Counted from the stretch's first letter, positions 1 to 9,911 are shown. The stretch is DNA of 64,000 bases from Bog-473 sp963751335 (GCA_963751335.1 CAVVUB010000008.1:620001-684000); one strand, 5' to 3'. The notes: a model not told the origin generated them from the sequence alone. Translations and numbers: made by a program.

Positions 1-294
1 GGTGGCCACCTCGCGCGGGAGGTCGCCGGCGTCGTAGGTGGAGCAGAGGATCACCACGACGTCGGGTTGCTGGGTCACGAGGAGCCGGGCCGCGTCGATG
101 CCGTTCATCTCGGGCATGTTGATGTCCATCAGGACCAGGGCGGGGTGCAGCTCTCCGGCCAGTGACACGGCTTCGCTCCCGTTGGCCGCCTCGCCGACGA
201 GCTCGAACTCGGTCGTCCGCCTGAGGACCGCCTTCATGGCTGCTCGGAAGGGCGCCTGGTCGTCGACGATGAGGACGGGAAGGCGCTCGCTCAC
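1..294 (-). CDS. response regulator receiver domain, partial (runs off the left edge)
   Basis: The gene starts at a GTG at 294 and stays open to base 1, giving 98 residues of a CheY-like receiver domain. The acidic pair is D11/D12, the probable phospho-acceptor is D57 in LVLMDINMPEMNG, and the T/S switch region follows (CSTYDAGD). The output domain lies outside the window. A NarL/LuxR-type regulator is likely, because the gene upstream on the same strand is one and ends only 67 bases before this start. The two may be co-transcribed behind zwf. The partner kinase is not visible. Confidence 0.85.
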   Translation of the reverse strand, partial: MSERLPVLIVDDQAPFRAAMKAVLRRTTEFELVGEAANGSEAVSLAGELHPALVLMDINMPEMNGIDAARLLVTQQPDVVVILCSTYDAGDLPREVAT

Positions 295-361
295 CCTTCC
301 ATTGTCGCACGGCGGGGTTCTCCGGGACGCTGGTGGTGCCACGCCCCGTCGGGTGGTGGTG

Positions 362-1036
362 TCACCCTCCGGCGGGGTCGCTCAGGTAGACGAGGACCGC
401 CTTGACCCGCCGGTTCACGTCCCGCTCCTCGCTCAGGCCCAGCTTCGAGAAGATGGAATTGGTGTGCTTCTCCACTGCCCGTTCCGAGACCTGGAGGGAG
501 GCGGCGACGGCGGCGTTGCTCTTGCCCTTGGCCATTTCCGCCAGGATCTCGGATTCGCGTGGCGTGAGCCACGAAAGACTGGACTTGCGGCGGGACGACT
601 TCGCCTCGATGAGCTCATCGACGATCTGGGGGTCGATGACCGATCCACCCTGGGCCACGATCCGGATGGCTTGGGCCAGCTCGTCGACGCCCGCCACCTT
701 CTCCTTGAGCAGGTAGGCCCGGCCCGCCGATCCGGTCTCGAGGAGGGACAGGGCGTACGAGGGGGTCTTGTACTGGCTGAGGACCACGACGCCCACCTCG
801 GGCATGTGCTCGCGCAGCCACGATGCCGCCTGGATCCCCTCGTCGGTCCCCGTCGGTGGCATGCGGATGTCCGTCACCACGACCTGGGGTGATTCCCGTT
901 CGATGAGGGCCAGGAGCTCGGGCAGGTCCGCCGCCTGCCCCACCAGTTCGAGATCGTCCTCGCCCTCGATGATGCGCGAGATGCCTTCCCGGAGCAGCGC
1001 ATTGTCCTCAGCCAGGGCCACCCGGATGCTCGCCAT
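362..1036 (-). CDS. NarL/LuxR-family two-component response regulator
   Basis: This is a 224-residue cytoplasmic DNA-binding response regulator. The receiver domain covers about residues 1-125, with acidic residues near position 10 and phospho-acceptor D56 (VVVTDIRMPP). It ends in a LuxR-type helix-turn-helix from about residue 160 (LTPRESEILAEMAKGKSNA, then VSERAVEKHTNSIFSKLG). I chose the ATG at 1036 because the receiver begins immediately (MASIRVALAEDN); the frame is open for a further 35 codons but that stretch does not resemble a domain. It lies 50 bases downstream of zwf and 67 bases before a second regulator. The signal it senses is unknown. Confidence 0.9.
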   Translation of the reverse strand: MASIRVALAEDNALLREGISRIIEGEDDLELVGQAADLPELLALIERESPQVVVTDIRMPPTGTDEGIQAASWLREHMPEVGVVVLSQYKTPSYALSLLETGSAGRAYLLKEKVAGVDELAQAIRIVAQGGSVIDPQIVDELIEAKSSRRKSSLSWLTPRESEILAEMAKGKSNAAVAASLQVSERAVEKHTNSIFSKLGLSEERDVNRRVKAVLVYLSDPAGG

Positions 1037-1086
1037 GCGAGCGTACGGTAGCGCGCCGACCCAGGCGGCCCGGCCGGGAGCCGAGT

Positions 1087-2560
1087 TCAGCTGGGCCCGG
1101 CGCCGCCGCTGCGCCAGCGTCGCTCGAAGGGCAGGCGCCAACGACGCGGTGCGATCAGCTCGTTGCTGGCTTCGGGTCCCCAGCTCCCCTTGGCGTAGGG
1201 CTGGACCGGCAGCGGGTCTTCGAGGAGAGGCGTGGCCACCTCCCAGAGCCGCTCGATGCCCTCCGCGGTGTTGAACAGGGTGTGATCGCCCATCATGGCG
1301 TCGTGGAGGAGGCGCTCGTAGGCCTCGAGCACGTCAGCGTCCTGTCCCATCTCGTGCAGGGCGAACTGCAGGCTCAGCTTCTCGAGCTTCATGCCCATGC
1401 CGGGCTTCTTGCCATAGAACGACAAGGAAAGTTTGGAAGAGTCGGCCAGGTCGAAGGTCAGGTGGTCGGGCCCCTGGGCGCCCACGCCGGAGCCCTCCGG
1501 GAACATCGACTTGGGAGGCTCGCGGAACGCGATGGAGATGATGCGCTCGCCCCCGCCCAGTTCCTTGCCCGTGCGCAGGTAGAAGGGCACGCCGGCCCAG
1601 CGCCAGTTGTCGATGTCGCACTGGAGGGCCACGAAGGTCTCGCGTCTGGGAATCGGGCGCCACACCCTCGAGATCGCGGTAGCCGTCGTACTGGCCGCGT
1701 ACCACCTTGGTCACGTCGAGCGGGCGAAGGGAACGGAACACCTTGTTCTTCTCCTCGCTGATCGAGACCGACTCGAGGGCCGTCGGCGGCTCCATGGCCA
1801 TGAAGGCCAGGATCTGGAACAGGTGCGTGACGATCATGTCCTTGAACGCGCCCGTGGCCTCGTAGAAGGCGACCCGGTCGTCGACCGAGAGCGTCTCGGG
1901 GACGTCGATCTGCACGTGGTCGATGTGGTCGCGGTTCCAGATGGGCTCGAAGAGGCCGTTGGCGAACCGGAAGGCCAGGATGTTCTGGGCCGCCTCCTTG
2001 CCCAGGAAGTGGTCGATCCGGAAGACCTGGTCCTCGTCGAAGATGGCGTGCACGGCTTCGTTCAGGTCCTTGGCGCTGGCCAGGTCGGTGCCGAACGGCT
2101 TCTCCATGATGATGCGGGACCGCTTGACCAGGTCGGCCTCGCCGAGAATGGTGAGGACGCCACGGGCCGCCGAGGGCGGGATGCTCAGGTAGTGCAGGCG
2201 CCGGACCTCGCCGCCGCCGATCTCGGTCTCCGCCCGGGCCACCGCCTCGGCCAGGCCGGCGGGACCGGCTTTGGTGGAGACGAAACTCAGCTTCTTCTCG
2301 AAGCCCGCCCACTCGAGCAGCGAGATTTTCCCGGTGGCGTACTGGTCGCAGGCGTGCCGGGCCAGGTGACGGAAGTCCTCGTCGCTCAGCTCGCTGGTGG
2401 AGGAGCCGATGACGCGGTAGTCGGGCATGAGGCCCGACATCGAGAGGTGGAGCAATCCGGGCAACAGCTTGCGCGCCGCCAGGTCACCCGTGGCTCCGAA
2501 CAGCACGATGACATGCGGCTGCAGTTGCGTCGTCGCGTGTGCTTCCTCGCTCACTCCCAC
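1087..2560 (-). CDS. zwf: glucose-6-phosphate 1-dehydrogenase (one frame break)
   Basis: Oxidises glucose 6-phosphate to 6-phosphogluconolactone with NADP, the entry step of the oxidative pentose phosphate pathway. The N-terminal coenzyme motif GATGDLAARKLLP is at about residues 22-34, the lysine motif IMEKPFGTD at about 151-159, and the active-site motif RIDHFLGKE at 181-189 with catalytic H184. Near base 1643 the frame slips between APDSQT and ETFVALQCDIDNWRW; removing one base from CAGACGCGAG restores a 490-residue protein of normal family length ending in ERRWRSGGAGPS. The break sits in a conserved enzyme with intact residues on both sides, so I regard it as a likely sequence error. Confidence 0.93.
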
Positions 2561-2625
2561 CTCTTTTCTCTCTCCTCTCGGGTCGCCGGACCGGACGCCG
2601 GTTGCGTGGTCGTCCTCGGTGCCGC

Positions 2626-3816
2626 CTAGCCAGCCGCGGGTTGGCGCAGGTTCAGCTCGGCCACATTGGCGCCCATGATCTTGGGGACGGACTCCTCAGG
2701 CAGTTTCTGGAGCTCGCGCACCCAGTCGGTCGGTTCGGGCAAGCCCTCGATATGGGGCCAGTCCGATCCGAAGATGACGCGGTCGTCGCCCATGAGGTCG
2801 ACGATCTCGTCGACGTCGTCCTCCCAGAAGGGGTTGATCCAGATGTGGCGGCGGAAGGTGTCGACCGGATCCTCGGGGAAGTAGCCCGGCATGCGTCGGG
2901 CTGTGGTACGCAGCTTGCGAAAGAGCGGGGCCAGGAACTCCGAACCGTTCTCGACCGAGGCCACCCGCACGTTGGGGAAGCGGTCGAAGAGCTTCTCGAG
3001 GAGGAGGGTGGCCAGCCAGTCATGAGCGGCCCGCTCAATGGCGAACATCTTGATGCTCGGACGGGACGGCCCCGATTTGAACGTGGCGGCGAAGCCGTCC
3101 ACGGAGTACCCGTTCGACGAGAGACCGGCGTCTCCGGCATGGACGACCACGGTGATGCCGGCCTCGTTGACCCGGGCCCAGAAGGGGTCGAACTCGTCCG
3201 CCGCCGGCGAGCGCGGGCCCGCCGCCGTCACCGGCGCTGCGGCCCGGAGCACCACGCTGCGGGCGTCCTGGTCCAGCGCCCACTCGAGCTCACGCACTGC
3301 CTCGTCGACGTCGGCCAGCGTGATGTAGGGGGCGGCGAAGATCCGGTCTTGGTAGGCCATGCCCCAGTCCTCGGCCAACCAGCGGTTGAAGGCGCGGAAC
3401 AGCAGCACGACCGCCTCGGGGTCGTCGCGTAGCGCCTCCTCGTAGAGCATGCCCAGCGTCGGGAAGAGCCAGACCTGCGCGATGCCCTGGGCGTCCATGA
3501 CCGCCAACCGGGCGTCGCGGTCGCGGTACTCGGGCCGGATCGGTTCGGGCCTCCCCATCAACTCGCGCATGGGCACCCCGTTCGGATTGCCCCGGAAGTA
3601 GTCGAAGAGCGCGCCGGCCGGCGAGATCGGGTTGAAGGTCGGGTTGGTGACGGCGTGGTTGATCCGCCCGCCCACGGAGTGGTAGCGGCGACCGTTGACC
3701 TCGGCCCACTCGATCACCCGGGGCCCCAGCGCCGGGTCGAGGTGGCGGGTGAACGCGTCGAGCGCCTCGTAGTAGTGGTTGTCGGCGTCGAAAACGGGAT
3801 AGTCGAGCGTGTGCAT
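2626..3816 (-). CDS. metal-dependent amidohydrolase (amidohydrolase_2 / ACMSD-like family)
   Basis: This 396-residue protein belongs to the TIM-barrel amidohydrolase_2 group, whose members hydrolyse or decarboxylate small organic acids with a bound metal. Visible signatures are an N-terminal DADNHYYE, a mid-protein VVVHAGDAG, and a C-terminal GSDWPHIEG, where the aspartate is the usual metal or catalytic ligand. The start is the ATG at 3816. It lies 65 bases from zwf and directly downstream of a nitroreductase gene. In the sequence as given, the nitroreductase reading frame runs into it without a stop, which is probably caused by an indel. The substrate is unknown. Confidence 0.87.
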   Translation of the reverse strand: MHTLDYPVFDADNHYYEALDAFTRHLDPALGPRVIEWAEVNGRRYHSVGGRINHAVTNPTFNPISPAGALFDYFRGNPNGVPMRELMGRPEPIRPEYRDRDARLAVMDAQGIAQVWLFPTLGMLYEEALRDDPEAVVLLFRAFNRWLAEDWGMAYQDRIFAAPYITLADVDEAVRELEWALDQDARSVVLRAAAPVTAAGPRSPAADEFDPFWARVNEAGITVVVHAGDAGLSSNGYSVDGFAATFKSGPSRPSIKMFAIERAAHDWLATLLLEKLFDRFPNVRVASVENGSEFLAPLFRKLRTTARRMPGYFPEDPVDTFRRHIWINPFWEDDVDEIVDLMGDDRVIFGSDWPHIEGLPEPTDWVRELQKLPEESVPKIMGANVAELNLRQPAAG

Positions 3817-3863
3817 GGTAAGCCTTCCCAGGTTGGGCGGGTGTGGCGTAAACCCTGACTGTA

Positions 3864-4572
3864 TTAGGTGCGGCCGCGGGGGACCGGCCGCCGTGAAGCG
3901 GGTGCCGTCGGGGTCATCGGCCCATTCGGGTGCCTCACCCCAGCGCGCACCGAACACGAGCTCGGACATGGGCCGGCGGCGCACCGGGCCGTGGTGCCCC
4001 TGGGGGCGCCCGAGCGTGATGGTCGCCATGATCTGGGCCTCTTCGGGCAGGTGCAGAAGGGCGCGGAGCTCGCCATCGACGAAGTGGTGCAGTCCGGTGA
4101 GCACCCCGCCGTAGCCGAGGGCCCGGGCGGCCAGGAGCAGGTTCTGGCAGGCGGGGTAGACCGACGCTCCGTCCGTGGCCGCCGTGTGACGGCGGTAGCG
4201 GACGTAGCAGGCCAACACCAGCACCGGCACCGACTCGAAGCTGTCGACGTAGTGCTGCATGGTGCGCGCCATGCGGGCCTTCGGCGAGCGCTCGTCGGCG
4301 CCCGAGCCTTCGTCGTAGCCGTCCTCGGCCTTCTTGGTCGCCCAGAACTCACTGGCCCCGACGCCGATCAACCGCTTGGCCTCGGCCGCCTCGGGGCCGT
4401 CGCTCAGCACGACGAAGCGGAAGGGCTGGCGGTTGGATCCGCTCGGAGCGCGCGTGGCGGCGAAGAGAATGTCGCGCAGCGCCTCGTCGGGGATCTTCTC
4501 GTCGGTGTAGCGCCGGATGGCCCGGGTCGTGAGCAGCCCCTCGTAGAGCGAGACTCGGTCGTCGTGCGCCAT
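3864..4572 (-). CDS. nitroreductase-family FMN oxidoreductase (probable indel near the 3' end)
   Basis: The nitroreductase fold is indicated by the FMN-binding N-terminus (TTRAIRRYTDEKIPDEAL, then APSGSNRQP at about residues 43-51) and a C-terminal ITLGRPQGHHGP. Members reduce quinones, nitro compounds or enones with NAD(P)H. The start is the ATG at 4572. Read literally, the frame continues into the amidohydrolase. The linker codons (CTA ATA CAG TCA) are rare here and look intergenic, and removing one C from the C-run at 3878-3882 gives a stop at 3864 and a 235-residue protein. A genuine nitroreductase-amidohydrolase fusion is the alternative. Confidence 0.8.
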
Positions 4573-4656
4573 GCGATGCGACCCTACCAATGGCCCGACG
4601 GCACCCCCCGGCACGTGCCCTGATCTGGCGGGGAGGGTCCGATAGGTTGGCCAGCC

Positions 4657-6741
4657 GTGCCAAAACACCTTCGTCTGCGCTCTGGCGCGCTCTTGGTCGC
4701 CCTCGCCGGGGCGACGCTGCTCCTCACCATGGGCCCGGCGGCCGCCACGGTGTCCTCCGGATCCGCCACGATGCCGCCACTCGGGTTCCTCCACGTCGTG
4801 TCGCCGTCCACGGGCGACAACCGCACCCCCTACCTGGCCGACACCGCCGGGCGCCAGGTCCTGCTGCACGGCGCCGCCGCCGTCGGGCTGGAGGACGTGG
4901 CCTACCCGGACGCCAACGGCGGCCCGGCGCTCTTCCCGGTTTCGCCCACCGCCTACGACGGCCGGTGCCCGAAGGCGTCGGCACTGGTCCCGCAGCCCCC
5001 GCTGTGCGAGGTCCAGGCGTCTCGCTCGCCCTTTGCCCAGTCCACGGCGCCGGCCAGCGGCGACGACTTGGCGCAGATGCGAGCGCTGGGCTTCGACGTC
5101 GTTCGTCTCGTCCTCAACTGGAGCCAACTCGAGCCGACCCCCGGGGCCTACTCGAAGACGTACCTCGCCCGGGTGGCCCAGGTGGTGTCGTGGGCGCGCC
5201 AGCAAGGCATCTACGTCATCCTCGACATGCACCAGGACCAGTACTCGCGCTTCATCCTGCCCGCCAACGCGAAGGTGGCCCCCGCGGGTTGCACGCCGTC
5301 GGGTGGCAGCGACGGCGCACCGGGCTGGGCCGTCCAGGCCGGCGACCAGGTCGGCTGCGCGCTCGACGGCATCGACGAGCTCAACCCGGCCGAATCGGCC
5401 GCCTTCGCCCATTTCTGGCAGAACAGCCCGGTGAGCGGCGAGCAGGGGCAGGCACCCGGGACAGGGTTGCAGGACCACTACATCGGCGCGCTGGCCGCCC
5501 TGGCCCGTCGCTTCGAGCGCGACCCGGCGGTTCTCGGCTACGAGTTGATGAACGAGCCGCAACCCGGTTCGAGCGGATCCCTTCCCGCCAGCAACGGATA
5601 CCAGGCGAGTAGCGAGGACCTCTACCCGTTCTACACGCGGGCCGTCGAGGCGCTCACCGGGGTGCGGGACGGGCGACCGACCTGCCCGGCCGCCGCGCCG
5701 ACCTCGCTCGATGATGCCTGCGCCTACCCGCAGCAGGCCTCCGTCTCGCGCCAGTCGATCTTCTTCGAGCCGCTGGCCTACCGGAACCTGGTCGACTTCT
5801 CGCTCCAGGTGAGCGAGCCCTTCACCTCCTATCCCAACATCGTCTTCGCGCCCCACGTCTACACCTACGCCTTCACGGTGGAGCAGGACCTCCTGGGAAT
5901 GCCGGCTCGGCCCGGTGGCTACCCGCCCAACTTCACCTTCGGGTATCAGACGGCCGAAGCCGAGGCACAGGCCATCCATGCGGCCGTGTTCGTGACCGAA
6001 TTCGGCGACTCGTCGAGCACCGACGGCTCCATCCTCGCCAACGAGCTCTCGGCCCAGGAGGCGACGCAGACCGGCGCCACCCTGTGGGCCTGGAAGGGTC
6101 TGGCCAAGACACCGGGTACCTGCTGGTGCGTGCGCTGGCAGCACTCGAGCTACCAGACGACGTCGAACGGGACGGCGGGCCGGGGCAATCCGAAGTCGGT
6201 CCCCTCGTCGCAGGACCGGCTCATCCCGAGCCGCCAGCGCCTGCTCATGCGGGCCTGGCCGGTGGCCACGGCCGGGCGGTTGGGCGCGTACGCGTTCGAC
6301 CCCACCTCGGGCACGTTTGCCCTGACGGCCAGTGCGACGGCGCCGGGCCGCCGGGGCCAGACGGGATCGGACACCGAGATCTACGTCCCCTCCGATGTGC
6401 ACGGCGCGGTGCACGTCAGCGGCGCCTCCGCACTCGACATGGTGGTCTCGCGCCCTGATGGCAGTCGCCTGGCCTACGTGCGGACGACGGCGGGCGGTGG
6501 GGCGGCGTACGGCGTGACGGTCGGAGCGGTGTCGCCGCGCCGACGTGCCCTCGTCGTGGGCGAGGCGGCCCATCCCCTTGCGCCCATCAGCGAGCCCACG
6601 GCCCGGGCCGCCGCGCTGGGCGCCCTCGCCGCCGAGGCGCAGTCACCCAACAAGTCGGTGGCGGCCAACGCCCAGCTGGTGCAGGGCCTGGCCGGTGTCG
6701 TGCTGGGTTCGAGCGACCCGAACGCGGCGCCCGCCGGTTGA
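4657..6741 (+). CDS. secreted GH5-family glycoside hydrolase (endoglycoceramidase/cellulase-like)
   Basis: A 694-residue protein starting at GTG 4657 with a Sec-type signal peptide (basic MPKHLRLRSG, then a hydrophobic stretch ending near PAAATVSS). The GH5 catalytic domain follows. WSQLEPTPGAYS and ILDMHQDQYSR are typical early barrel-strand motifs, the acid/base is E300 in LMNEPQPG, and the nucleophile is E448 in VTEFGDSS. The order and the DMHQD motif resemble endoglycoceramidase-like GH5 enzymes, which cleave glycolipid glycans, more than classical cellulases, but the substrate is not determined. A C-terminal beta-rich region (about residues 525-630) may be an accessory domain. Divergent from the nitroreductase gene. 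Confidence 0.88.
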   Translation: MPKHLRLRSGALLVALAGATLLLTMGPAAATVSSGSATMPPLGFLHVVSPSTGDNRTPYLADTAGRQVLLHGAAAVGLEDVAYPDANGGPALFPVSPTAYDGRCPKASALVPQPPLCEVQASRSPFAQSTAPASGDDLAQMRALGFDVVRLVLNWSQLEPTPGAYSKTYLARVAQVVSWARQQGIYVILDMHQDQYSRFILPANAKVAPAGCTPSGGSDGAPGWAVQAGDQVGCALDGIDELNPAESAAFAHFWQNSPVSGEQGQAPGTGLQDHYIGALAALARRFERDPAVLGYELMNEPQPGSSGSLPASNGYQASSEDLYPFYTRAVEALTGVRDGRPTCPAAAPTSLDDACAYPQQASVSRQSIFFEPLAYRNLVDFSLQVSEPFTSYPNIVFAPHVYTYAFTVEQDLLGMPARPGGYPPNFTFGYQTAEAEAQAIHAAVFVTEFGDSSSTDGSILANELSAQEATQTGATLWAWKGLAKTPGTCWCVRWQHSSYQTTSNGTAGRGNPKSVPSSQDRLIPSRQRLLMRAWPVATAGRLGAYAFDPTSGTFALTASATAPGRRGQTGSDTEIYVPSDVHGAVHVSGASALDMVVSRPDGSRLAYVRTTAGGGAAYGVTVGAVSPRRRALVVGEAAHPLAPISEPTARAAALGALAAEAQSPNKSVAANAQLVQGLAGVVLGSSDPNAAPAG

Positions 6742-6745
6742 GTCA

Positions 6746-7606
6746 TCAAGAAGCGGTCGGGAGACCCTCTCCCAGCTCGGCGTAGAGCTCGGGCCGGCGC
6801 TCGTCCTCGAGGAGCGCACTCTCGCCCTCTCGCTTGTAGGCCAGATGGAGATCGATCCGCTGCACGAGGAGCTCGGCCGGGGTGGCCCGGCCCGGCACCG
6901 CGCCGCTGGCCTCGGCCACCACCGTCCCGGTCGGGGCGATGATCCGACTCTGCCCGAGCAGGGTCGACGTCGCGTGCGAGCCGGCCTGGTTGGCCTGCAC
7001 CCACCACTGCCCGTTGGTGAGGGCCACCGCCGGGTGCAGCAGGTCCCAGGCCGGCGATCCCTCCACCTCGTAGGCGGAGGGAGCCAGGACCAGACGGACC
7101 CCGCGCAGGGCGAGCGCCCGGGCCACCTCGGGAAAGTCGCCGTCGAACCCGACGACCAGGCCCACCCGGCCCAGCGTCGGGTCCTCGAAGCTGGTGAGGC
7201 GGTCGCCGGCGGTGAAGACGGCCGGTTCGAGCGTGGGCGGGTAGAGGTGGGCCTTGCGGTGCCAGGCCACCAGCTCACCCCGAGGGTTGAACACGAGGGC
7301 GGTGTTGTACACGTGCCCGTCGTCGAGCTCGGGCACGCTCCCGGCCGCCAGGTAGAGGCCGAGAGTCCGCGCCGCCTTGGCCAGGCGCTCGGTGCGCGGC
7401 CCCTGCCGCGGTTGGGCGTCGTGTCGCGCGTCGGAGGCCAGAGACTCGGGGTCGTAGCCGCACGACCACAGCTCGGGCAGCACGACCAGCTCGACGCCGC
7501 GAGCCGCCGCGTTCTCCATCATGCCCAGAGCCACCGAGAGGTTCTCCCTGGGCTGTCCGGGGCTGGCGAGCCATTGGGCCACCCCGACCAGAAGGTCCCG
7601 CTTCAC
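6746..7606 (-). CDS. nitrilase-superfamily protein lacking the catalytic cysteine
   Basis: The 286-residue carbon-nitrogen hydrolase fold is clear. E45 sits in VVLPELWSCGYD and K118 in WHRKAHLYPP, as in N-carbamoylputrescine amidase and related amidases. The third triad member should be the cysteine of a motif like GxxICYDxxFPE, but the sequence reads GLVVGFDGDFPE with glycine at position 153 (codon GGG at 7150-7148). The flanking FD..FPE is intact, so the alignment is secure. The protein is probably not an amidase, or uses another mechanism. It lies 98 bases downstream of the agmatinase-like gene, suggesting a link with guanidino or polyamine compounds. Confidence 0.85.
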   Translation of the reverse strand: MKRDLLVGVAQWLASPGQPRENLSVALGMMENAAARGVELVVLPELWSCGYDPESLASDARHDAQPRQGPRTERLAKAARTLGLYLAAGSVPELDDGHVYNTALVFNPRGELVAWHRKAHLYPPTLEPAVFTAGDRLTSFEDPTLGRVGLVVGFDGDFPEVARALALRGVRLVLAPSAYEVEGSPAWDLLHPAVALTNGQWWVQANQAGSHATSTLLGQSRIIAPTGTVVAEASGAVPGRATPAELLVQRIDLHLAYKREGESALLEDERRPELYAELGEGLPTAS

Positions 7607-7704
7607 GTCCCCACCAGGCCCACGCCGCTCCCCTGTGTCGTCGTCGTGGTCCGAACCCTAGGAGCACAACGTTCAGGGACGGTTTCCCGGTTGTGAATGG
7701 ACTG

Positions 7705-8685
7705 TTACAAGCTTGATCCCGCTCCGGCCGCCCGGCGGGCCAGGATGGTCACCAGCTCGTAGAGCACGTGGGAGGCCGCAACTGCGGTGATCTCCGCCTG
7801 GTCGTAGGCCGGCGAGACCTCCACCACGTCGGCTCCCACGAGCGCGGCCCCCGCGAGGCCGCGCACGAGCCCGAGGAGCTCGCGGCTCGTCAGGCCACCC
7901 GCCTCGGGGGTGCCGGTGCCCGGGGCGTGCGCGGGGTCGAGCACGTCGATGTCGACCGAGACGTAGAGCGGCGCGTCGCCCACCCGGGCCCGCATCCGCT
8001 CGACGATGGCGGCCACGCCGTCCTCGGCCACGTCGTCGGTGGTGACCTGGGCGAACCCCATCTCGGTGTCGTCGGTCAGGTCGCTCCGGCCGTAGAGCGG
8101 CCCGCGCAGGCCCACGTGCATGCTGTGATCGCGCAGGAGGAGGCCCTCCTCCCAGGCCCGTCGGAAGGGCGTGCCGTGGGTGTAGCGCTGGCCGAAATAG
8201 GTGTCCCAGGTGTCGAGGTGGGCGTCGAAGTGCACCAGGGCCAGCGGACCGTGCCGGGCCGACGTGGCCCGCAGCAGCGGCAGGGCGACGGTGTGGTCGC
8301 CGCCGACGGCGACCAGGTGCGCGCCCTGGGCCAGGAGTGCATCCGCACCGGCCTGAATCTGGGTCACCGCCTCCTCGGTGCTGAACGGGGTACAGGCGAT
8401 GTCGCCGGCGTCGACCACCTGAGCCAGTGCGAAGGGAAGGGCGTCGGCCGCCGGGTGGTACGGCCGGAGGAGTCGGGAGGCCTGGCGCACGGCGGCCGGA
8501 CCGAAGCGGGCCCCGGGCCGGTAGCTGGTCCCGCCGTCGAAGGGGATGCCCACGATACCGACGTCCCAGTGCGTCACCTCCGACGCCATGGGCAGCCGGG
8601 CGAAGGTGGCGAGTCCGGCGAAGCGCGGTTCGAGGCTGGCGTCCGTCGGTCCGATCGGGCGGTCCGGGTCGGCCGGGTCGGCCAT
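7705..8685 (-). CDS. agmatinase / ureohydrolase-family enzyme
   Basis: A 326-residue arginase-agmatinase fold. The binuclear manganese ligands are all visible: H131 in VAVGGDHTVALP, D154/H156/D158 in HFDAHLDTWD, and D245/D247 in SVDIDVLDPAHAPGTGTP. The family hydrolyses guanidino compounds (agmatine, guanidinobutyrate and similar) to urea and an amine. The GGLTSREL tail matches agmatinases rather than arginases. Its ATG at 8685 overlaps the stop of the serine hydrolase gene (TGATG), indicating translational coupling. The exact substrate cannot be read from the sequence. Confidence 0.9.
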   Translation of the reverse strand: MADPADPDRPIGPTDASLEPRFAGLATFARLPMASEVTHWDVGIVGIPFDGGTSYRPGARFGPAAVRQASRLLRPYHPAADALPFALAQVVDAGDIACTPFSTEEAVTQIQAGADALLAQGAHLVAVGGDHTVALPLLRATSARHGPLALVHFDAHLDTWDTYFGQRYTHGTPFRRAWEEGLLLRDHSMHVGLRGPLYGRSDLTDDTEMGFAQVTTDDVAEDGVAAIVERMRARVGDAPLYVSVDIDVLDPAHAPGTGTPEAGGLTSRELLGLVRGLAGAALVGADVVEVSPAYDQAEITAVAASHVLYELVTILARRAAGAGSSL

Positions 8686-9904
8686 CAGCCGTCGAGGGCC
8701 TGGTAGACGAGCGCCCGCAACTGGTTGCGGAAGGGGTAGGCCGCTGAAGGGAAGAGCTGGGTCATGAAGACACAGAAAAGGTCCTCGACGGGGTCGATCC
8801 AGAAGGCGGTGCTCGCCGCCCCGCCCCAGTAGTACTCACCGGGCGAGCTGGCCATGGCCGTGGCCACCGGACCCAGGCCGACGGCAAATCCGAGCCCGAA
8901 GCCGACGCCCTCGAAGTTGGCTTCGCCGAACCCGCCCACAGCGAGGTCGGCCAAGGTCGCTCCACCGGGGAGGTGGTTCTGGCGCATCAGCTCGAGCGTC
9001 TTGCGGCCGATCACACGGCGCCCGTCGAGCTGGCCGCCGTTGGCCAGCATCTGGCAGAAGGCCACGTAGTCCTGTGTCGTCGAGACCAGGCCGCCCGCTC
9101 CCGAGAGATAGGAGACGGGTGCCGTAACCCTGGTGGCGAAGGGTCCCTCGAGCAGGCGGGGCGTGTTGGCCGGCCGGTACTGGTAGAGCGCGGCGAGTCG
9201 GGACAGCTCGGACTCGGGCACCCAGAACCCGGTGTCGGACATGCCGAGCGGTTCGAAGAGCTCGGTCCGCAGGTATTGGTCGAAGGGTTGGCCCGAGAGG
9301 ATCTCGACCAGGCGGCCCACGATGTCGGTGGACAGTCCGTAGTTCCAGTGCGTGCCCGGGTGGAACTTCAAGGGGTGCTCCGCCAGCAGCGCGGTCACGC
9401 TCTCGAGCGTCTGCCCCGGTCCCAGCGTGTCGCGGGCCTCCTTGAACGTGGCGTCGATGGGGTTGCCGGGGAACAAGGAGCCGGGCAGGCCGGTCATGTG
9501 CATCAGCACGTCGCGCATGTTCATCGGTCGTTCGGGCTTGACCAGTTCGATGCCGCCATCCTCTTTGACAACGCCGACGCTGCAGGGTGCGCCACTCGGG
9601 GATGTAGCGGTGAACCGGGTCGAGCAGCTGGAACATGCCCCGCTCGTAGAGCTGCATCAGGGCGACCGATGCGATGGGCTTGGTCATGGAGAAGATTCGG
9701 AAGATGGCGTCGTTTGCCATCGCGATGCCCTGCTCGCGGTCCATGAGTCCCAGCGTGCGGTGATAGGCCACGTGCCCACCCCGCGCCACCGTGATCTGGC
9801 ACCCGGCGATCTTGCCGGTGTCGACGTAGGTGGCGCTGAAGTGGTCGGTGATGCGCTCGAGGCGCTTCGCCGTCCATTCCCGCCGCGTCAGGTTCGATCT
9901 TCAC
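8685..9904 (-). CDS. serine hydrolase of the beta-lactamase/EstB class (two frame breaks)
   Basis: The penicillin-binding-protein-like fold has the SxxK nucleophile motif FSMTKP and a Tyr motif in WNYGLSTD. Such proteins are usually esterases or DD-peptidase relatives. The GTG at 9904 starts VKIEPD. The frame breaks near 9878 (GAC|G|CGG) and again near 9588; removing one base at each gives a continuous 405-residue protein in which PEWRTLQVGVVKEDGGIE joins cleanly. Gene length modulo 3 equals 2, as expected for two one-base insertions. The stop overlaps the agmatinase start, and the SDR gene ends 7 bases upstream. Confidence 0.83.
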
Positions 9905-9911
9905 GGCGCGC

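Noticed and set aside
2626..6573. A 1315-codon minus-strand frame opposite the GH5 gene
   Set aside because: Only its last third encodes recognisable proteins (nitroreductase and amidohydrolase). The rest is the antisense shadow of the GH5 gene, common in GC-rich DNA.
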